Assembly: GCA_963701675.1 (NCBI GenBank)
Contig: OY969623.1
Coordinates: forward strand, 1,054,001-1,118,000
DNA length: 64,000 bases
Direction of reading: 5' to 3'
Source: G963701675 sp963701675
Lineage (GTDB): Bacteria > Planctomycetota > Planctomycetia > Gemmatales > Gemmataceae
Translations under genes and position numbers: made by a program
The notes under the pieces: model-generated
Database searches by the model: none
What the model saw: only the letters and a program-made list of their open reading frames with translations
What the model was told of the DNA's origin: nothing
Shown: positions 53,287-62,314 of the stretch, in pieces
Numbering within the stretch: position 1 is the first letter of the stretch
Layout of the letters: the number at the start of each line of letters is the position of its first letter

Positions 53287-54882
53287 TCAGGCCAACTGGT
53301 ATTCGGGCATCGTCATGATTGCATGAGCCGTCTCGCGGATACGGCGGTTCAGCGACTCGTTGACGGGCTTGCCGTCGGTGAAATACGAGGCGATTCCCGC
53401 ACGTGCATTCTTGGTGATATCGCCCTGTAAGAGTGCATCGACCAACGTATCCACTACCTGGTCCATGTCCTCGATTTTCTCTCGGCGGATGAGGGCGGCC
53501 GCGTCGCGGTGTTCTTCCGGCGGCGGTGAATCCTGAATTCGCGGAGGCGGTGGGAGGATGGCGCCGACGAGCGTCGCGGCGGTCACTGGACCAGAAATGG
53601 CGGCGGCCATGAGCGCCGCCGTCTGCGGAGTTACCATCTGCGGGTCGGCGCCCACCGGCGGTTGCACAAACGCCGCGAAGCGATCCTGCACCGTTCCATC
53701 CAGATGTCCCGCGGCTACGTTGAGGGTATAGTTATGCCGGGCAAGCACGGTTGCCGTATTCAACCAACTCTGACCGCCCGGCCAACCTTTGACATTCGGC
53801 GGCGCAAACAACTCCTGGCCCAGGTTCTCTAGGACCCCAACGATCATGCCCGGCTCCACGGCCACGCGGCTCTCATTCGGCTTCACGTCCCAGAGGGCCC
53901 GCACCGTGCCAACGGCGAATTCCACGGGATCTTTGATCCGTTGCCGATATGCATAACCGGAATAGAAGTGCTTCGATCCAAGGATCGTACGCATCAACGC
54001 GGCAATGTCGTACTCGCTCTTGCGGAATTGCTCGGCAAGTGGTTCGACCAATGAGTCAGGCGGCGCCGCCGTCTCACTGATGAAGTGGCGATAGAGTTTC
54101 TTGACGATAAAGCGCGCGGCGACAGGTTGTTCGAGCACGATCCGAACGATGTCGTTGCCCTTCCAATCGCCTTTCTGCCCGAACACTGACTTGGCGCCGG
54201 CATCGTGGAGAGTGTCGTCGAATTCATGCACATCGCCGTTGACGCCCCAGCCGGTGAAAGCACGGGCCGCTTCGCGGATGTCGGTCTCCGAATAGTTACC
54301 GACTCCCAGGCTGAATAACTCCATCAATTCCCGGGCATAGTTCTCGTTCGGCCGACCTTTGACGTTGCTGTTGGAATCCAACCAGTACAGCAGGGCCGCG
54401 TCATGGGTCATGTCGAGCAGAAACGGGCGGAACTTGCCTAAGGCGTATTTTCGAAGGATCTGGTTCTGCCGGCACATGAGCAGGGGCCGCTGCACCTTGG
54501 CGATGCTCGTGGCAAAATGGTTGTGCCAGAAGAGCGTTAACTTTTCCTGGAGCGGATGCGGCGTATTCAGGATCGCGTATAGCCACCAAATGCGCAATTG
54601 CTGCGCTTCGTTCTGGAGCGAGCTTTTTTCGCCCAGATCTGCGATGAGCTTTTCCCAGCCGGCATTCACCGTTGGATCGCCGGTAAGAAGCCGATCCAGC
54701 GTGGCTGCGTGGCCCTGTTTAACTGCCTCACGAAGTTCGATCAACGTGCCGCCGAACGCGGCTCGACGATACAAATGTCCGGCCCATTTCAGGTTCCAGG
54801 GATCGGGGGCGGAAGGTTCCCACGGTTCCCAGGCCTTGATCGGGTCGACTTGATCTAAAGGAAGTAGCGGCGAATCGGACAT
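53287..54882 (-). CDS. DUF1800 protein
   Basis: 531 residues, ATG 54882 after AGGAG. DUF1800 signatures in order: HLYRRAAFGGTLIELREAVK, LTLFWHNHFATSIAKVQRPL, LLYWLDSNSNVKGRPNENYA-RELMELFSLGVG, AARAFTGWGV, IVLEQPVAARFIVKKLYRHF, LMRTILGSKHFYSGYAYRQR-IKDPVEF, and FAPPNVKGWPGGQSWLNTAT. The HNHF and RELMELF motifs are invariant in the family. No signal peptide is visible, so export may depend on its Tat-exported DUF1501 partner. Function unknown; the family is abundant in Planctomycetota, Bacteroidota and Proteobacteria. Confidence 0.95.
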   Translation of the reverse strand: MSDSPLLPLDQVDPIKAWEPWEPSAPDPWNLKWAGHLYRRAAFGGTLIELREAVKQGHAATLDRLLTGDPTVNAGWEKLIADLGEKSSLQNEAQQLRIWWLYAILNTPHPLQEKLTLFWHNHFATSIAKVQRPLLMCRQNQILRKYALGKFRPFLLDMTHDAALLYWLDSNSNVKGRPNENYARELMELFSLGVGNYSETDIREAARAFTGWGVNGDVHEFDDTLHDAGAKSVFGQKGDWKGNDIVRIVLEQPVAARFIVKKLYRHFISETAAPPDSLVEPLAEQFRKSEYDIAALMRTILGSKHFYSGYAYRQRIKDPVEFAVGTVRALWDVKPNESRVAVEPGMIVGVLENLGQELFAPPNVKGWPGGQSWLNTATVLARHNYTLNVAAGHLDGTVQDRFAAFVQPPVGADPQMVTPQTAALMAAAISGPVTAATLVGAILPPPPRIQDSPPPEEHRDAAALIRREKIEDMDQVVDTLVDALLQGDITKNARAGIASYFTDGKPVNESLNRRIRETAHAIMTMPEYQLA

Positions 54883-55037
54883 GCCTACTCCTGCTTTCTC
54901 GCCACGGGATGGCCGATGAGGCCTTCAAAGAACGCGTAATCCTTTACCGACTTCTCGCCACGGTCTTGCGGGTAGGTAACACCTCTCATTATCATCGCTG
55001 TATCTAACAAAAGCAAAGGCCAACGGAAAAAATTGGG

Positions 55038-56447
55038 ATGCAAAACGCGCCGGAAGAATTGCAACAGCGGTTGCGGCAACACGGGCACGACCACGTCCTC
55101 ATGTTTTGGGACCGCCTGTCGAACGAATCGCGGAAGGAACTCGTCGACCAGCTGGCGACGATCAAGTGGAAGCAACTGAGCGAACTCTATGCCCAGCGCG
55201 ATCAGTCATTCGCCATGCCGAAGGCGGAACAGATTCGGCCTGTCGCCGTCGTGCCGCACGGTGATTCGGATTCAAAACTGCACACCTTGGGTGAAAGGGC
55301 GCTCCAACGCGGCGAAATGGCGGTTCTCATTGTGGCGGGTGGACAGGGGACACGATTGGGTTTCAATGAACCGAAGGGCAAATTCCCCATTGGGCCGGTC
55401 TCCGGCAAAAGCCTCTTTCAAATCCATACCGAAAAAGTTCGTGCTCTCGCACGCCGGTTTGGCCGGGCCGTGCCGCTCCTCGTCATGACGAGCCGAGCCA
55501 CGCACGCCGACACCGTTGAGTATTTCGAATTCAAGAAGCGGTTCGGTCTTGCGGCAGCGGACGTGTACTTCTTTCAGCAAGGGGAGATGCCAGCCCTGGA
55601 CATAAAGACCGGGAAACTCTTACTTGAATCCGAATCGCGGGTTAGCACCAGTCCGAACGGGCACGGCGGAACACTCGCGGCCCTTTCGCAGTCTGGATTG
55701 CTAAGCCAACTTGGTGAGCGGGGCATTCGATACATTCACTACTTTCAAGTTGATAACCCGTTGGTGAAAGTCGCCGATCCGTTGTTTATCGGCCGGCATG
55801 TTGCCACCAACGCCGATGTATCCTCCAAAGTGGTCGCCAAACGCGATGCCGCCGAAAGAATGGGGAACTTCGTCAGTGTCGATGGCCGTTGCACCGTCAT
55901 CGAGTATTCCGATCTTCCACGCGCGTTGGCGGAAGAAAAGGACGAACACGGTCGGTTGCGAATCTGGGCCGGCAATCCTGCGATCCATTTGTTCTCCGTC
56001 GAGTTCCTGTCGCGAGTGGTGCAGGATCGAACGTCGTTGCCTTTTCATATCGCGCGTAAGAAGGTTCCGTTCCTTGATGCAAAGGGCGAGATAGTTCAGC
56101 CGGATACCGAGAACGCCCTGAAGTTCGAGATGTTCATTTTCGACAATTTGCCGTTAGCCGAGCGATGGGTTTTGGTTGAGACAATGCGCCATGTCGAATT
56201 CGTGCCGCTGAAGAATGCCGAAGGCGCCGATTCGCCGTCCCTTGTTCGTCAGGCGATCAGCAACGAGGCGGCCGATTGGCTTGAAAGGGCGGGCGTGAAG
56301 GTGCGTAGAAACGACAGCGGCGACGCCGGCGTGCCGCTGGAAATCAGTCCGTTGTTTGCCCTCGATCCTGCGGAACTCGCGACCAAGGTTACACCGAACC
56401 TGAAGATCGGACGGCAGCTATACTTGAACGATGAATCGGCTGAGTAG
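55038..56447 (+). CDS. UDPGP-family uridylyltransferase (eukaryote-like)
   Basis: 469 residues, the length of eukaryote-like UDP-sugar pyrophosphorylases. The nucleotide loop is LIVAGGQGTRLGFNEPKGKF with the conserved Lys. PLLVMTSRATHADTVEYFE, VYFFQQGEMPALD, SPNGHGGTLAALSQSGLL and YFQVDNPLVKVADPLFIGRH complete the active site, and ENALKFEMFIFDNLPLAERW is typical of UDP-GlcNAc pyrophosphorylase (UAP1) relatives. It should make UDP-glucose or UDP-GlcNAc plus PPi from UTP and the sugar 1-phosphate; motifs lean towards the UAP type. Next to manC, so it probably feeds polysaccharide or glycan synthesis. Divergent from the DUF1800 gene over 155 bp. Confidence 0.92.
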   Translation: MQNAPEELQQRLRQHGHDHVLMFWDRLSNESRKELVDQLATIKWKQLSELYAQRDQSFAMPKAEQIRPVAVVPHGDSDSKLHTLGERALQRGEMAVLIVAGGQGTRLGFNEPKGKFPIGPVSGKSLFQIHTEKVRALARRFGRAVPLLVMTSRATHADTVEYFEFKKRFGLAAADVYFFQQGEMPALDIKTGKLLLESESRVSTSPNGHGGTLAALSQSGLLSQLGERGIRYIHYFQVDNPLVKVADPLFIGRHVATNADVSSKVVAKRDAAERMGNFVSVDGRCTVIEYSDLPRALAEEKDEHGRLRIWAGNPAIHLFSVEFLSRVVQDRTSLPFHIARKKVPFLDAKGEIVQPDTENALKFEMFIFDNLPLAERWVLVETMRHVEFVPLKNAEGADSPSLVRQAISNEAADWLERAGVKVRRNDSGDAGVPLEISPLFALDPAELATKVTPNLKIGRQLYLNDESAE

Positions 56448-56466
56448 TTGAACAAAGGCAATCGAA

Positions 56467-57546
56467 ATGCTCCATGGCATGATAATGGCCGGCGGTGGTG
56501 GGACACGGTTTTGGCCGCGAAGCAGACAAAACCGGCCCAAGCAATTCTTGACGCTCTCGGGCGATCGGTCGTTGTTGCAGCACGCGTTTGACCGACTTGA
56601 GTCCGGCATTCCTGCCCAGCAAATCTGGGTGATTACGGGTCAGCAGTACGTTGAAGAAACCATCCGACAATTGCCCGAACTCCCGACGGATCACATCGTG
56701 GGTGAACCGGTCGGCCGCGACACCGCCCCATGCATTGGGCTCGGCGCCGCATTGATTGAGCGCGAAGATGCCGACGCCGTCATGGTGGTGACGCCTGCCG
56801 ACCATGTCATCGAGCCGACGCAGGAGTTTCGTCGTGCGATCCATGTGGCCGAGCAATGGGTGAAGGACGATCCGACCGCCTTCGTCACTCTGGGTGTGCC
56901 GCCAACCTATCCCGCGACAGGTTACGGTTACATCCATCGAGACCCCACGGCGACAAAGCGCCAGGGTGCGCTGATTTTCAAAGTGCGAGAGTTCAAAGAA
57001 AAACCCGATCGCGAAACGGCGGAACGCTTTGTTTCATCCGGTGACTATTACTGGAACAGCGGTATCTTCGTGTGGCAAGCGAAGGCGTTGTTGGCCGCGC
57101 TCCGCGAAAACCGGCCGCAACTTCATGCAGCAATAACCCGGATTGCAGACGCCTGGCCGACACCCGAGCGCGAATCGGTCTTGCGCGAACAATACTCCGG
57201 CCTTGAGAAGATCAGCATCGATTACGCCGTCATGGAGCGAGCCCGCAACGTGTTTGTCATCGAGGCGCCGTTTCGTTGGGATGATGTCGGTAGCTGGCTT
57301 GCCGTGGAGCGCATGAACCCCCAGGATGGCGACGGCAACACCATCCTCGCAACGCACGCCGGCTTGAAGACCAGCAATAGCGTCATCGTCGCCGATCCGG
57401 GCAAGCTCATCGCCACCATCGGCGTGGAAAACCTGATCATCATTCAATCCGGCGATGCGATCCTGGTCGCCGACCGCCGCGAAGAAAGCGCGGTCAAGGA
57501 CCTTGTCGAACGGCTAAAGCGTGACGGACGGGAGACCTACTTGTGA
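56467..57546 (+). CDS. manC: Mannose-1-phosphate guanylyltransferase
   Basis: 359 residues; the pyrophosphorylase domain alone, without the C-terminal isomerase half found in longer bifunctional enzymes. MIMAGGGGTRFWPRSRQNRP-KQFL is the signature GTP-binding loop with catalytic Arg and Lys. EPVGRDTAPCIGLGAALIER, VVTPADHVI, FVTLGVPPTYPATGYGYI, VREFKEKPDRETAERFV, YWNSGIFVWQA and FRWDDVGSWLAVER follow. It converts GTP and mannose 1-phosphate to GDP-mannose. It starts 19 bp after the uridylyltransferase and its stop overlaps the ruvX start, so the three genes form one transcript. Confidence 0.94.
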   Translation: MLHGMIMAGGGGTRFWPRSRQNRPKQFLTLSGDRSLLQHAFDRLESGIPAQQIWVITGQQYVEETIRQLPELPTDHIVGEPVGRDTAPCIGLGAALIEREDADAVMVVTPADHVIEPTQEFRRAIHVAEQWVKDDPTAFVTLGVPPTYPATGYGYIHRDPTATKRQGALIFKVREFKEKPDRETAERFVSSGDYYWNSGIFVWQAKALLAALRENRPQLHAAITRIADAWPTPERESVLREQYSGLEKISIDYAVMERARNVFVIEAPFRWDDVGSWLAVERMNPQDGDGNTILATHAGLKTSNSVIVADPGKLIATIGVENLIIIQSGDAILVADRREESAVKDLVERLKRDGRETYL

Positions 57547-57974
57547 AAGTTTCCGGCCGACTGCTCGGCGTGGATTATGGAACGGTTCGCGTCGGCCTCG
57601 CAATCACCGATTTCGATCGCCGTATCGCATCGCCGTTCGCAACCTATTCTCGGCAGACCGCCGAACGCGATGCCGAGTTCTTCCGACAGCTGTTGAAGAC
57701 CGAGCAGGTGGTAGGTATCGTCGTTGGACTTCCGGTCCATACCGACGGCCAAGAAGGAACCAAGTCCGCCGAGGCGCGAAAGTTTGGCGCGTGGCTCGCC
57801 GGGGTGACCGAACTTCCCGTCGAGTTCTTCGACGAACGATTTACGACAGTGGCAGCGGAACACGCACTTTGGGATGCGGGATTATCGCACAAGCAACGGA
57901 AAGCCCGCCGTGATCAACTGGCGGCGCAGATCATGTTAGAAGGATATTTGACTTCGTCCGAAGGGGGTTCATGA
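57543..57974 (+). CDS. ruvX: Putative pre-16S rRNA nuclease / Holliday junction resolvase (YqgF)
   Basis: 143 residues. GTG start at 57543 overlaps the manC stop by 4 bp (GTGA), a sign of translational coupling. RNase-H-fold motifs: LLGVDYGTVRVGLAITDFDR with the first Asp, IVVGLPVHTDGQEG, the Glu/Asp in VEFFDERFTTVAAEHAL, and the last Asp in RRDQLAAQIMLEGYL. The family matures the 5' end of 16S rRNA. Its coupling with nucleotide-sugar genes is unusual. The stop lies 6 bp inside the convergent radical SAM gene. Confidence 0.95.
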   Translation: MKVSGRLLGVDYGTVRVGLAITDFDRRIASPFATYSRQTAERDAEFFRQLLKTEQVVGIVVGLPVHTDGQEGTKSAEARKFGAWLAGVTELPVEFFDERFTTVAAEHALWDAGLSHKQRKARRDQLAAQIMLEGYLTSSEGGS

Positions 57975-59804
57975 TACCGCTTGCAGCTTCGGGGCCAGCC
58001 GTTCCGACGTGACGGGCGGCGGCACCATCAAGAGCCGGCGCTTCGGCACTCCAGCCATCTTCTTCACGGGACCGCGGTAGAGGTTCCACAACCAACCCCA
58101 TCCTTGCATGAACGACCTGACGAGCCCCGCCATGCCATACGCCTGGTACATCACACGGTAGTGCCATATCGGATCGTTCCAGGACGCGATCGCACGCACG
58201 AGATTCAGCGGGTTGTAGAAGCGGGCATACGCCATGTAGATGTTCATCTGCTTCCGCCACGGATGCGGATCTTCCGTCGCAATGCAGTGGTTTCCATCGT
58301 ACTGATAATCTTCGGTGCTTTTCTTCCCGGCTTGTTCGATCACCATGCCCTTTTCATATGGCTCTTCGTAACCTTTGCTGCCGACCGACGGTGTGAGGAT
58401 GGTGACCTGAACGCTAACCGAGCCGGACTTGCGCAGGAAATTCACCTGGTTCAACAAGCCATAGAGATTGCCGCGGCTGGCCAGCGGCTGGCCGTCGTGG
58501 TGCATCATCATCGACATCGGGCAAATGCCTTGCTTGTTCAGTTCTTCAAACAAGGTTCGCGTCTTTTCCGGGCTCTGGCCTTTCTTCACCAGCTCGGCCG
58601 TCATGTCTTCAATGCCGAACCAAATGGCACGCAGGCCACCTTCGCGACATATCGGCAGCAAATCCAGATTCTTGTAGACATCGAACTCCGTGGCCTCGGT
58701 TCCAAAAAAGATCGAGTCACGGAAGGGCTTGCCGCGGACTTTTCCTTTTGCGAGCCCCGTGAAGATGTCCTTCACGGTATCTCGATTGTTGAAGAAATTG
58801 TCATCGGTGCCAAAGAACGCATTGATGCCCGTCATCTCGGCCATGCGTTCGAACTCGTCGCGCAGGCGGTCCGGACTCTTCCAACGGAACGTGAACTGGT
58901 TGTATGCAGGGATCGGACAGTACGGGCAATGAAACTTGCAGCCGTGCGTCGTCACGACACTGATCATGCCCGCGTAGCGATGAAGGCGGCTGATTTCGAT
59001 CGGATGACGTGAGATGCCGTGCCGGCGGTGTGGTGGTTCCAGAAGTCCTAGGCTCGTCACCGGATGAGGCAACTCGTCGAGGTCTTGCACAAGCCGCTGA
59101 ATCCCGGTGTCGATCAATTGGTCCGTTATGCTGTCCGCCTGCTGGATTCGTAACTGTGAGCTCTCGTTCCAATCATGCGTACGAAACACGAGGCCGGGAA
59201 TGTCGTCCAACAAGCCGGATCGCCGCAGCCGATGAAAGGCTTTTCGCGGGTGCTCGTTCCGTCCGCGGAACTCCATGATCCGATCGAGAAGCTCCACTGC
59301 TACGAACTCTTCGCCGGTGACTACAACATCCGCGTTGCATTGCCCGTCGGGACCGATACCGAAAAAGTCCCACGGCTCGTAGATGGCCTTGGCCCCGCCC
59401 GCGAGGATCAACGGTCGTTCGTCGCCGAGCCGGTAGGCGTCGGCGATCAATTCGTACGCCCTGGCGCTGTGAATTTGCATCGACGACACGAACAGCATCT
59501 GCGGCGGTTGGCCATCGAACCGGGCCTCGCTGGGCCGAAAATTGCGGTTCCATTGCGTCAGCACCACGCGCGTTTTGGTAAACCCGCTCTGATGCAACGA
59601 AGCAGCGATGGCCCGTGGCCCTGCGGTGAGCAACCGCATGTCCGCGAACAGGAACGGCCCGAGACGGGTGCGAAAATCAAACGCGTAACAGACCAACACC
59701 GGAATGTCGCGACTGTTTGAACGGGCGCGGAGTCGAGACTCTATTTCGGCGTACTGCCCAGGGCGTGTATAACGATCATTCTTCGGGCGGCTGAGTAATT
59801 CCAT
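57969..59804 (-). CDS. B12-binding-type radical SAM protein
   Basis: 611 residues. Residues ~35-215 look like a cobalamin-binding Rossmann domain (VLVCYAFDFRTRLGPFLFAD, LLTAGPRAIAASLHQSGFTK, MLFVSSMQIHSARAYELIAD, PLILAGGAKAIYEPWDFFGI) but without a clear DxHxxG, so base-off B12 binding is doubtful. The radical SAM cluster motif is TTHGCKFHCPYCPIPAYNQF (CxxxCxxC). Downstream are the GTEATEFDV, AIWFGIEDMTAELVKKGQSP and PMSMMMHHDGQP strands of the partial TIM barrel. The ~110-residue C terminus is amphipathic and Trp-rich (WNDPIWHYRVMYQAYGMAGL, GWGWLWNLYRG) and may attach to membrane. Reaction unknown; methylation or ring formation on lipids or peptides is common in this class. Confidence 0.92.
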   Translation of the reverse strand: MELLSRPKNDRYTRPGQYAEIESRLRARSNSRDIPVLVCYAFDFRTRLGPFLFADMRLLTAGPRAIAASLHQSGFTKTRVVLTQWNRNFRPSEARFDGQPPQMLFVSSMQIHSARAYELIADAYRLGDERPLILAGGAKAIYEPWDFFGIGPDGQCNADVVVTGEEFVAVELLDRIMEFRGRNEHPRKAFHRLRRSGLLDDIPGLVFRTHDWNESSQLRIQQADSITDQLIDTGIQRLVQDLDELPHPVTSLGLLEPPHRRHGISRHPIEISRLHRYAGMISVVTTHGCKFHCPYCPIPAYNQFTFRWKSPDRLRDEFERMAEMTGINAFFGTDDNFFNNRDTVKDIFTGLAKGKVRGKPFRDSIFFGTEATEFDVYKNLDLLPICREGGLRAIWFGIEDMTAELVKKGQSPEKTRTLFEELNKQGICPMSMMMHHDGQPLASRGNLYGLLNQVNFLRKSGSVSVQVTILTPSVGSKGYEEPYEKGMVIEQAGKKSTEDYQYDGNHCIATEDPHPWRKQMNIYMAYARFYNPLNLVRAIASWNDPIWHYRVMYQAYGMAGLVRSFMQGWGWLWNLYRGPVKKMAGVPKRRLLMVPPPVTSERLAPKLQAVS

Positions 59805-60064
59805 GTGAAAGCCTTTCGGAACAAACCATTATCCCTTATCGGTTTGTGCATCTCCAGTGATGGGGCAAGAGTAGAGAGAAACGGCATTATTTTCAAGGCA
59901 ACTATTGTGCCAACCCGGTAATCCTTGTAACCTTGCGCGAAACTGTAGCGACCCTGGCCTCGCCTAGAGGTTAGGTGCGCAAAGTCGCGTCGCCTTGACA
60001 GGACAGGAACCCGCCCAATTATCGCCCTGGGGACGTTTGAGAAGTGATTTACGGTTACCGCGGG

Positions 60065-60430
60065 CTACTTGAGTAGTCCCTGCAGCTCGGACTGGGTCAA
60101 CTCACGAAGGAACGTGCAACCCGTGAACCATCCACCCTGCTCAGGGAAGACGCGCACGACTTCGGCCTGGAAGGTGTGCGATCCACTTTGGCTGGCGTTT
60201 TCAAGCTCGAAAGTCAATCGGGTTCCGGGCTCAAACCGATTTTGCAGGATGACGCCGATGCCGCTTTCGGAGATGTTCCGTACTCGCCCCATCCACCATA
60301 ACTGGTCGAGGTCACCGGTTCCTCGCTGGGCATACGTGCTGAGCTTTTGATAGTGGCGAACGCGCACTCTGCGTTCATCGGCCAGCGCCGAGTCAGCGTC
60401 ATCTCGTGGTTGTGTGTGTTCCTCGGACAT
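60065..60430 (-). CDS. PilZ-domain protein, putative c-di-GMP receptor
   Basis: 121 residues, ATG 60430 behind GGAGG. The PilZ binding residues are present: Arg21 and Arg25 of the RxxxR motif in ERRVRVRHY and N52-x-S54-x-x-G57 in RNISESGIGVIL. The remaining strands (GTRLTFELENASQSGSHTFQ, AEVVRVFPEQGGWFTGCTFL) are a normal PilZ barrel. It is a single-domain protein, so it would act on another protein after binding c-di-GMP. No adjacent cyclase or phosphodiesterase. Confidence 0.9.
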   Translation of the reverse strand: MSEEHTQPRDDADSALADERRVRVRHYQKLSTYAQRGTGDLDQLWWMGRVRNISESGIGVILQNRFEPGTRLTFELENASQSGSHTFQAEVVRVFPEQGGWFTGCTFLRELTQSELQGLLK

Positions 60431-60545
60431 GAAACCTCCGCCGGCAAACGGCCGCGCGTGGGGTGCAGAGAACCGCCCTGATTAGGTGATTAAACAACTA
60501 ATAGAACGCGTTAGGGAGATGTGCAAATAGAATCTGGCCTTCGGC

Positions 60546-61846
60546 CTAGAGGGTCCACCCCTTGCGGTACTCCTTGCGGATGAACCGCTCGGCGGCCGGC
60601 TCATTGGTAGCCCGCAGGTTCTTGGCATCCCAGACCAGCGGCTTTCCGAGTCGATACGAGACATTGCCAAGCAAAACGGCCTCGGTAAGTGCGCCACCGT
60701 AGTCGAAATTGCATGTGGTTGCGCTACGGGTCTTGCACGCCTGAATCCATTCCCGATGATGACCGACCGAATCCGGGATGGATGGTTTCGGCGCAACGAA
60801 GTCGGTGAAATCGGCCTCCGGTAGAAGTTTGTGCCGGCCGTAATCGGCTAGGAGCATCCCCTTATCGCCGATGAAAAGCGTGCCGTCGCCCCATTTCGGC
60901 AGCTTTCCTTCGACAAATAATTCGGGCCGTTTGCCGCCGTCATACCATGTCAGATGAACCGGCGGCAATTCGCCACGCGCCGGAAACTCATAACGTACGA
61001 TGAGCCACTTCGCCGCGGTTTCCGGGTGAACGGGGTTTGAGCCTTCTGCTCCGACCTTTGTCGGATGACGCAGCTTAAGGGCCCAAAACGGCAGGTCCAT
61101 GTGATGGCACGCCATGTCGGCGAGCGTGCCGCCGCCGAAGTCCCACCACTTTCGCCAATTGAACGGGATGTACGCCGAGTGGTAAGGCCGCTGCGGCGCC
61201 GGGCCCAGCCATAGGTCGTAGTGCAATCCCTCCGGGACCGGCGGAGTTTCACTCGGCCGATCGCCGCCGCCGAGCGACTTGTCGCACCAAACGTGCACTT
61301 CTCGCACCGGTCCGATGGCGCCGGATTGGATCAATTCGACGACACGGCGATAGTTCGTACCAGCGTGAATCTGCGTCCCCATTTGGGTGACGCGCTCGTA
61401 TTTCGCGGCGGTCTCGGCGACCACTCTTGCTTCTTGGACCGTGTGGGTCAGCGGCTTCTCACAATAGACGTCGAGTCCCAGGCTGAGTGCCGCCTTTGCC
61501 GGAATCGCGTGTGTGTGATCCGGCGTGGCGATGACCACGCCATCGAGACCCTTGGCGTCGAGTAAATGGCGGAAGTCAGCATGGAATCTCGCTCGCGGAA
61601 ATTTTTCGCGCGCCTTGCCGGCCCGTTTCTCATCGACATCGCAAAGCGCCACGATCTCGGCGCCGCGCTCGCTACCTCGTTCAGGTTGTATTCTCCCTGA
61701 CCCGCGACGCCGATGACGCCCACGCGCATCCGGTCGTTCGGTGCTTCCTTTTTGTCGTCACCTGTCGCGGAACCTAGCCAAAATCCGCTAGCGGACAGTG
61801 CTGCGACCGAGCCTACAAAACGGCGTCGGGAGATGTGTCTTGGCAT
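60546..61846 (-). CDS. Gfo/Idh/MocA-family oxidoreductase, Tat-exported (frameshifted)
   Basis: About 433 residues after repair. ATG 61846 gives a Tat signal (RHISRRRFVGSVAALSASGF). The Rossmann part RMRVGVIGVAGQGEYNLNEV is in the first frame and continues one frame away as AEIVALCDVDEKRAGKAREK. The break is at ~61664-61670, beside GGCGCC, and fits one lost base. Family motifs: GVVIATPDHTHAIPAKAALS, VYCEKPLTHTVQEARVVAET, MGTQIHAGTNYRRVVELIQS, and the planctomycete-type WRKWWDFGGGTLADMACHHM-DLPFWAL. The Lys of EKP and the His pair are the expected catalytic residues. It probably oxidises or reduces a sugar with tightly bound NAD(P). Confidence 0.9.
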
Positions 61847-61904
61847 GTTTGAAATCTCGGTTGGCGTGTCGTGCGAGTGCGGCTTAGTCTATTGTCCGCG
61901 CACG

Positions 61905-61946
61905 AAAAAACCCCGCTGCACTTCCTGTGAAGGTCGGACAGCGGGG
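61905..61946 (-). terminator. Rho-independent terminator after the FeoB cassette
   Basis: On the minus strand, arms CCCCGCTG and CAGCGGGG (8 bp) close a 20-nt loop and are followed by six T (plus 61905-61910). It lies 83 bp after the stop of the FeoB-associated gene and separates that operon from the oxidoreductase gene. Confidence 0.85.
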
Positions 61947-62028
61947 CCGGAACAGAGAAGAGGCCGTGACAAGACGGGTTGAATCATAACGGACTGGTAA
62001 GACCAGTCAAGCACAAAATCAGAAAAAT

Positions 62029-62247
62029 CTAGGGATTTACGGCCGTTTCGGAGTGATCCGTTGTCTTCGAACGCAGTCCTACCTGTTCTAACGAGATGGT
62101 CGCCGTCGGATGTGCCGCCTTACTTTTGCAACCACAACCGCCGCATTTTCCCGTTGGTGCGCCGTCCCAGGTTCGCCACGCCTGCCGAAGCAGGTACGCC
62201 GAGGCGAGGAAGACTACGGCAATGACGGCAATCAGCTGCGCTTCCAT
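62029..62247 (-). CDS. FeoB-associated Cys-rich membrane protein
   Basis: 72 residues. One TM helix (LIAVIAVVFLASAYLLRQAW) is followed by a Cys cluster GKCGGCGCKSK, the pattern of the FeoB_associated family (Pfam PF12669). It lies 67 bp downstream of feoB on the same strand. These proteins probably help FeoB-mediated Fe(II) uptake, perhaps by binding iron through the Cys residues. The C-terminal ~30 residues are polar and not conserved as far as I can tell. Confidence 0.88.
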   Translation of the reverse strand: MEAQLIAVIAVVFLASAYLLRQAWRTWDGAPTGKCGGCGCKSKAAHPTATISLEQVGLRSKTTDHSETAVNP

Positions 62248-62314
62248 GAACGGCGGTCCTAAAGGGGTTCCCGTAAAATCGGGTTACTTGGCCAATGCGC
62301 AGAAACAGCGAGGT

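Noticed and set aside
57981..59012. 343-codon plus-strand frame over the radical SAM gene, and similar long frames at 51768-52691 and 13610-14356
   Set aside because: All lie opposite genes with strong motifs and lack motifs of their own.
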